From NCBI GenBank assembly GCA_947685225.1, contig CANTUV010000014.1:2914001-2978000 (forward strand): 64,000 nt of DNA, read 5' to 3'. Positions 61,445 through 64,000 of the stretch are shown piece after piece (position 1 is the stretch's first letter; every line of letters starts with the position of its first letter). The DNA comes from Garcia nutans. Taxonomy: Eukaryota; Streptophyta; Magnoliopsida; Malpighiales; Euphorbiaceae. The position numbers and the translations under genes are program-made. The notes below the pieces were generated by a model, which saw only the letters and a program-made list of their open reading frames with translations, searched no databases and was not told the DNA's origin.

Positions 61445-64000
61445 CTTATTCTTTTCCCAGTTACGATGGTATTTATATTTCTTTTTATTATCGTTTAACA
61501 AATATTTATACGGTTAGGAAACTTCGCGTTGGGCCCTACGAATTATACGTATTGGAATATGGCCAAACTACAAGGAAAGCACATTTTTTAATTTCTAAGA
61601 ACGCCGAAGAATCGGACATTTGGGTCAGTACTCATCAGGCTCAATACGGTGCCTATTATTATGGGTAATCCCTAAACTAACATGCCCTACCGAACAAAAT
61701 AGTATAATAACTCTCTTTAGCATTGATTTATTTCACAAAATATAATTTATTTTTGGAAATATTCTAGAAAGAATAATAATTTATTTTTATTATTTAATTT
61801 TAAAGTCGAAATTACTTTAGAGCGAAAATATTAAAGATTTCAATTTATATGTATATAAAAAATTTAAATTTATAAATTTTTTAATATGTTATTAAGTACA
61901 AAAAAATAAATATATAAAAACTAATAAATCGATTATGATGGTACTAACTATTAGCCAATAATCACTAATGTAACCATTAGATAATAGGTGAAATAATAAA
62001 TATGTTTACATATATATATTTTTCATTTTATTATTGGAAATTTATCAAAATTAAGAAAAATCTTTTTAAATATTTATGAAAATTTTCATTATAGAAATGA
62101 ATGGAGATTCAAATAGGAATCCCACATTCCACTCTTAAAGAAAACTAGGAAGGGAATAAAAAATATATCAATCATACTAAACCTTAATAGAAATGAATTA
62201 TTTTATTTTATATTATTGACCAAAATGAATAATTTTATTTATATATTATAATATAGTGCAATATGTCAAATATATATATATATAAATATTTGGTGGAATC
62301 AAAATAATCCAAATATTCGTTATTGCGACATAAATGTACATTTGACTTTTCTCACTTATACATTATTATGGAATTTATTACAGCCTCACGCTAAATAATC
62401 CAGAGTCAACGCTGGAGAAAATCAAATTGCATAGTTAATATTTTTTAAAAAAAGAAAATCCATTGTTATTTTTAAACTTTACAAATTTTAACGATTGATG
62501 ATGGTAAGTCAAGAGCATCCGTTGTTTTTTTATTATTTTTATTTTAGTTTTTTCTTAATCCAACGATGAACTAAATCAAACTATAAAGGAATAATGTATT
62601 ATTTCACATTTAAACTTTAGGTATGATATAAATTAAGTATTTTAATTTTTATTTAATAAAATTAAAATTTTTTATTATACGAATTAATAATATTGAGCTC
62701 TTTTATAATAATAGTTAAATTTATATTTTTACACGCTATTAATTAAGGGGTTTAATATTATAATATAAAAATTCAAAGATTTAATATGCAAAATATATAA
62801 AATTTAGGGATAAAAAATGTCATTCTTTAATTTTTTTTTATTAAAAATACACTATTTTACTCCAATAGCAATATAATTTTAACTACAATTAAAAATATAC
62901 GTTTAATATTTATTAAAAAATAGCTCAATTTTACTAATTTATATAATTAATGTACTTAATTTTACCAAATAAAAATTAAAAAGCTTAATTTATATCTAAC
63001 CTAAAAAACAGGTCATGCCAACTATGAAATTAGGCGGTGCCCTTCCTTTTTGTCTTATCTTTTGTTTTTGAATTCAGAATGATTTTAGTGAAGATTTTTT
63101 TTTAAAATGATTTTATTGGAGAGTTAATTGTTAAACTATACACTTTTTTCATAAATAATATAGTAATTATTTTCATTTTAAAATTAAAATAAAATAATTT
63201 TAGTACATAATATTTAAATTAATTTATTAAAAATGTTTTACAAAGTTAAAATTAAAATGTAAAAATATTTTAAGTAATAATATCTTTTATGTATTTCAAT
63301 TGTTTAGCTCTGATTTTTTTATAATAAAAATCTTTTATTACTTTTCTTATACTTTTTAATAAAAATTTAAAAAATACATGTCAATATAACCTACTAATAA
63401 ATGCATATGCATCTTGAATAATAAATTCAAATTCTATTTCCTCTTTTCTTAAAAAAAATTAACAATATCTATCCATAATCTTTAAAAGGTTAATAATACT
63501 ATAAACCACACAAACCAGTGATCTTTACATTTTTTTATATATATTTTAAAAATAAAAAAAATTAAATTTGAGTTACAGTTTGAATGATATGATAAATTAG
63601 AGTACAACATTTAATTTTATATTTCATTTTTTATAACTTAATATAATATATTGATGAATTACTCATTATTTTTGGATACTAATATTATTGGCTATCTGTT
63701 ATCCTTTATTTTATAATTGGTAACTACAATGTTGTTTGTTCTGTTTGATCTCTCTATTTGACTCTCTCTCTCTCTCTATTTTTTGGTTTGCAATCTTTGG
63801 ATATGTATTCATGGAAAGAAAGTAAATTTGAAATTGCAGTGGCTTTTTAATTGGAACTTCTACGCAAGGAGGGAGCATTGTGAATCTTTTAGTTCCACAT
63901 TAATTATTATTATTTTTCTTAAATCGAACAAACTTCATCAGTTCTTAAGTCTATATTAATTTGGTTAAGGTATTGACACTACTCAAATTTAATAGTTGAT
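61445..64000. other. AT-rich intergenic DNA with one GC-richer patch
   Basis: 61500-61690 has near-normal base composition (CGCGTTGGGCCCTACGAATT, CGCCGAAGAATCGGAC) but no open frame or RNA structure that I recognise. It may be a relic of an inserted sequence. The rest is AT-rich without features, apart from a CT run at 63755-63778. Confidence 0.45.

Overview
The window is AT-rich nuclear DNA of a flowering plant, most likely a eudicot. The evidence is an intact, intron-containing plant-type bHLH gene, plant retrotransposon classes (Ty1/Copia, an Athila/Tat-like Ty3/Gypsy, a LINE relic), a CACTA (En/Spm) transposon, Stowaway-like and hAT-like miniature elements, and many AT, ATT and GA microsatellites. 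I cannot name the species. Nothing looks prokaryotic or organellar.

Layout, left to right. 1-225 is the 3' end of a LINE (RNase H tail). About 0.82-4.75 kb is a huge degenerate AT-rich repeat, followed by a second AT-rich dispersed repeat (5.22-6.09 kb). 6.1-9.3 kb is featureless. 9.32-9.80 kb is a hAT-like miniature element. 10.24-19.71 kb is a decayed Athila/Tat-like Gypsy element, with an ORF1-like relic, no recognisable pol and a long 3' LTR. It is interrupted by a near-complete Ty1/Copia element on the minus strand (12.62-17.55 kb) whose left end is strangely rearranged. 23.06-23.80 kb is a hAT-like element with a perfect 8-bp target duplication, and a third related element lies at 25.40-26.08 kb. 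From 27.3 to 40.9 kb another AT-rich repeat is split by an 11.2-kb CACTA element (29378-40556), which carries relics of both usual CACTA genes on the minus strand. 41.2-43.2 kb is a truncated second Gypsy copy with a MITE inside its LTR. 45.14-45.61 kb is an inverted fragment of the same LTR. A SINE-like unit follows, then another AT-rich repeat (45.84-47.77 kb). 50.40-51.00 kb is a Stowaway-like MITE with a partial tandem duplication. The rest is AT-rich intergenic DNA, except for the gene, a tRNA-Ile pseudogene (59.6 kb) and the second copy of the dispersed repeat (60.5-61.4 kb).

The only clearly functional protein gene is a bHLH transcription factor of the bHLH30 / TMO5-LIKE1 type (53917-54531 joined to 55332-55817, 366 residues). 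Everything else with coding similarity is a transposon relic with stops or frameshifts.

I found no new biochemical system. The most informative structures are: the CACTA insertion, which interrupts one unit of a ~160-bp tandem array and can be dated against its neighbours; the Copia element with two PBS sites, two PPT-LTR junctions and a perfect 58-bp inverted duplication; a terminal motif shared by otherwise different AT-rich repeats; and two overlapping uORFs just upstream of the bHLH start codon.
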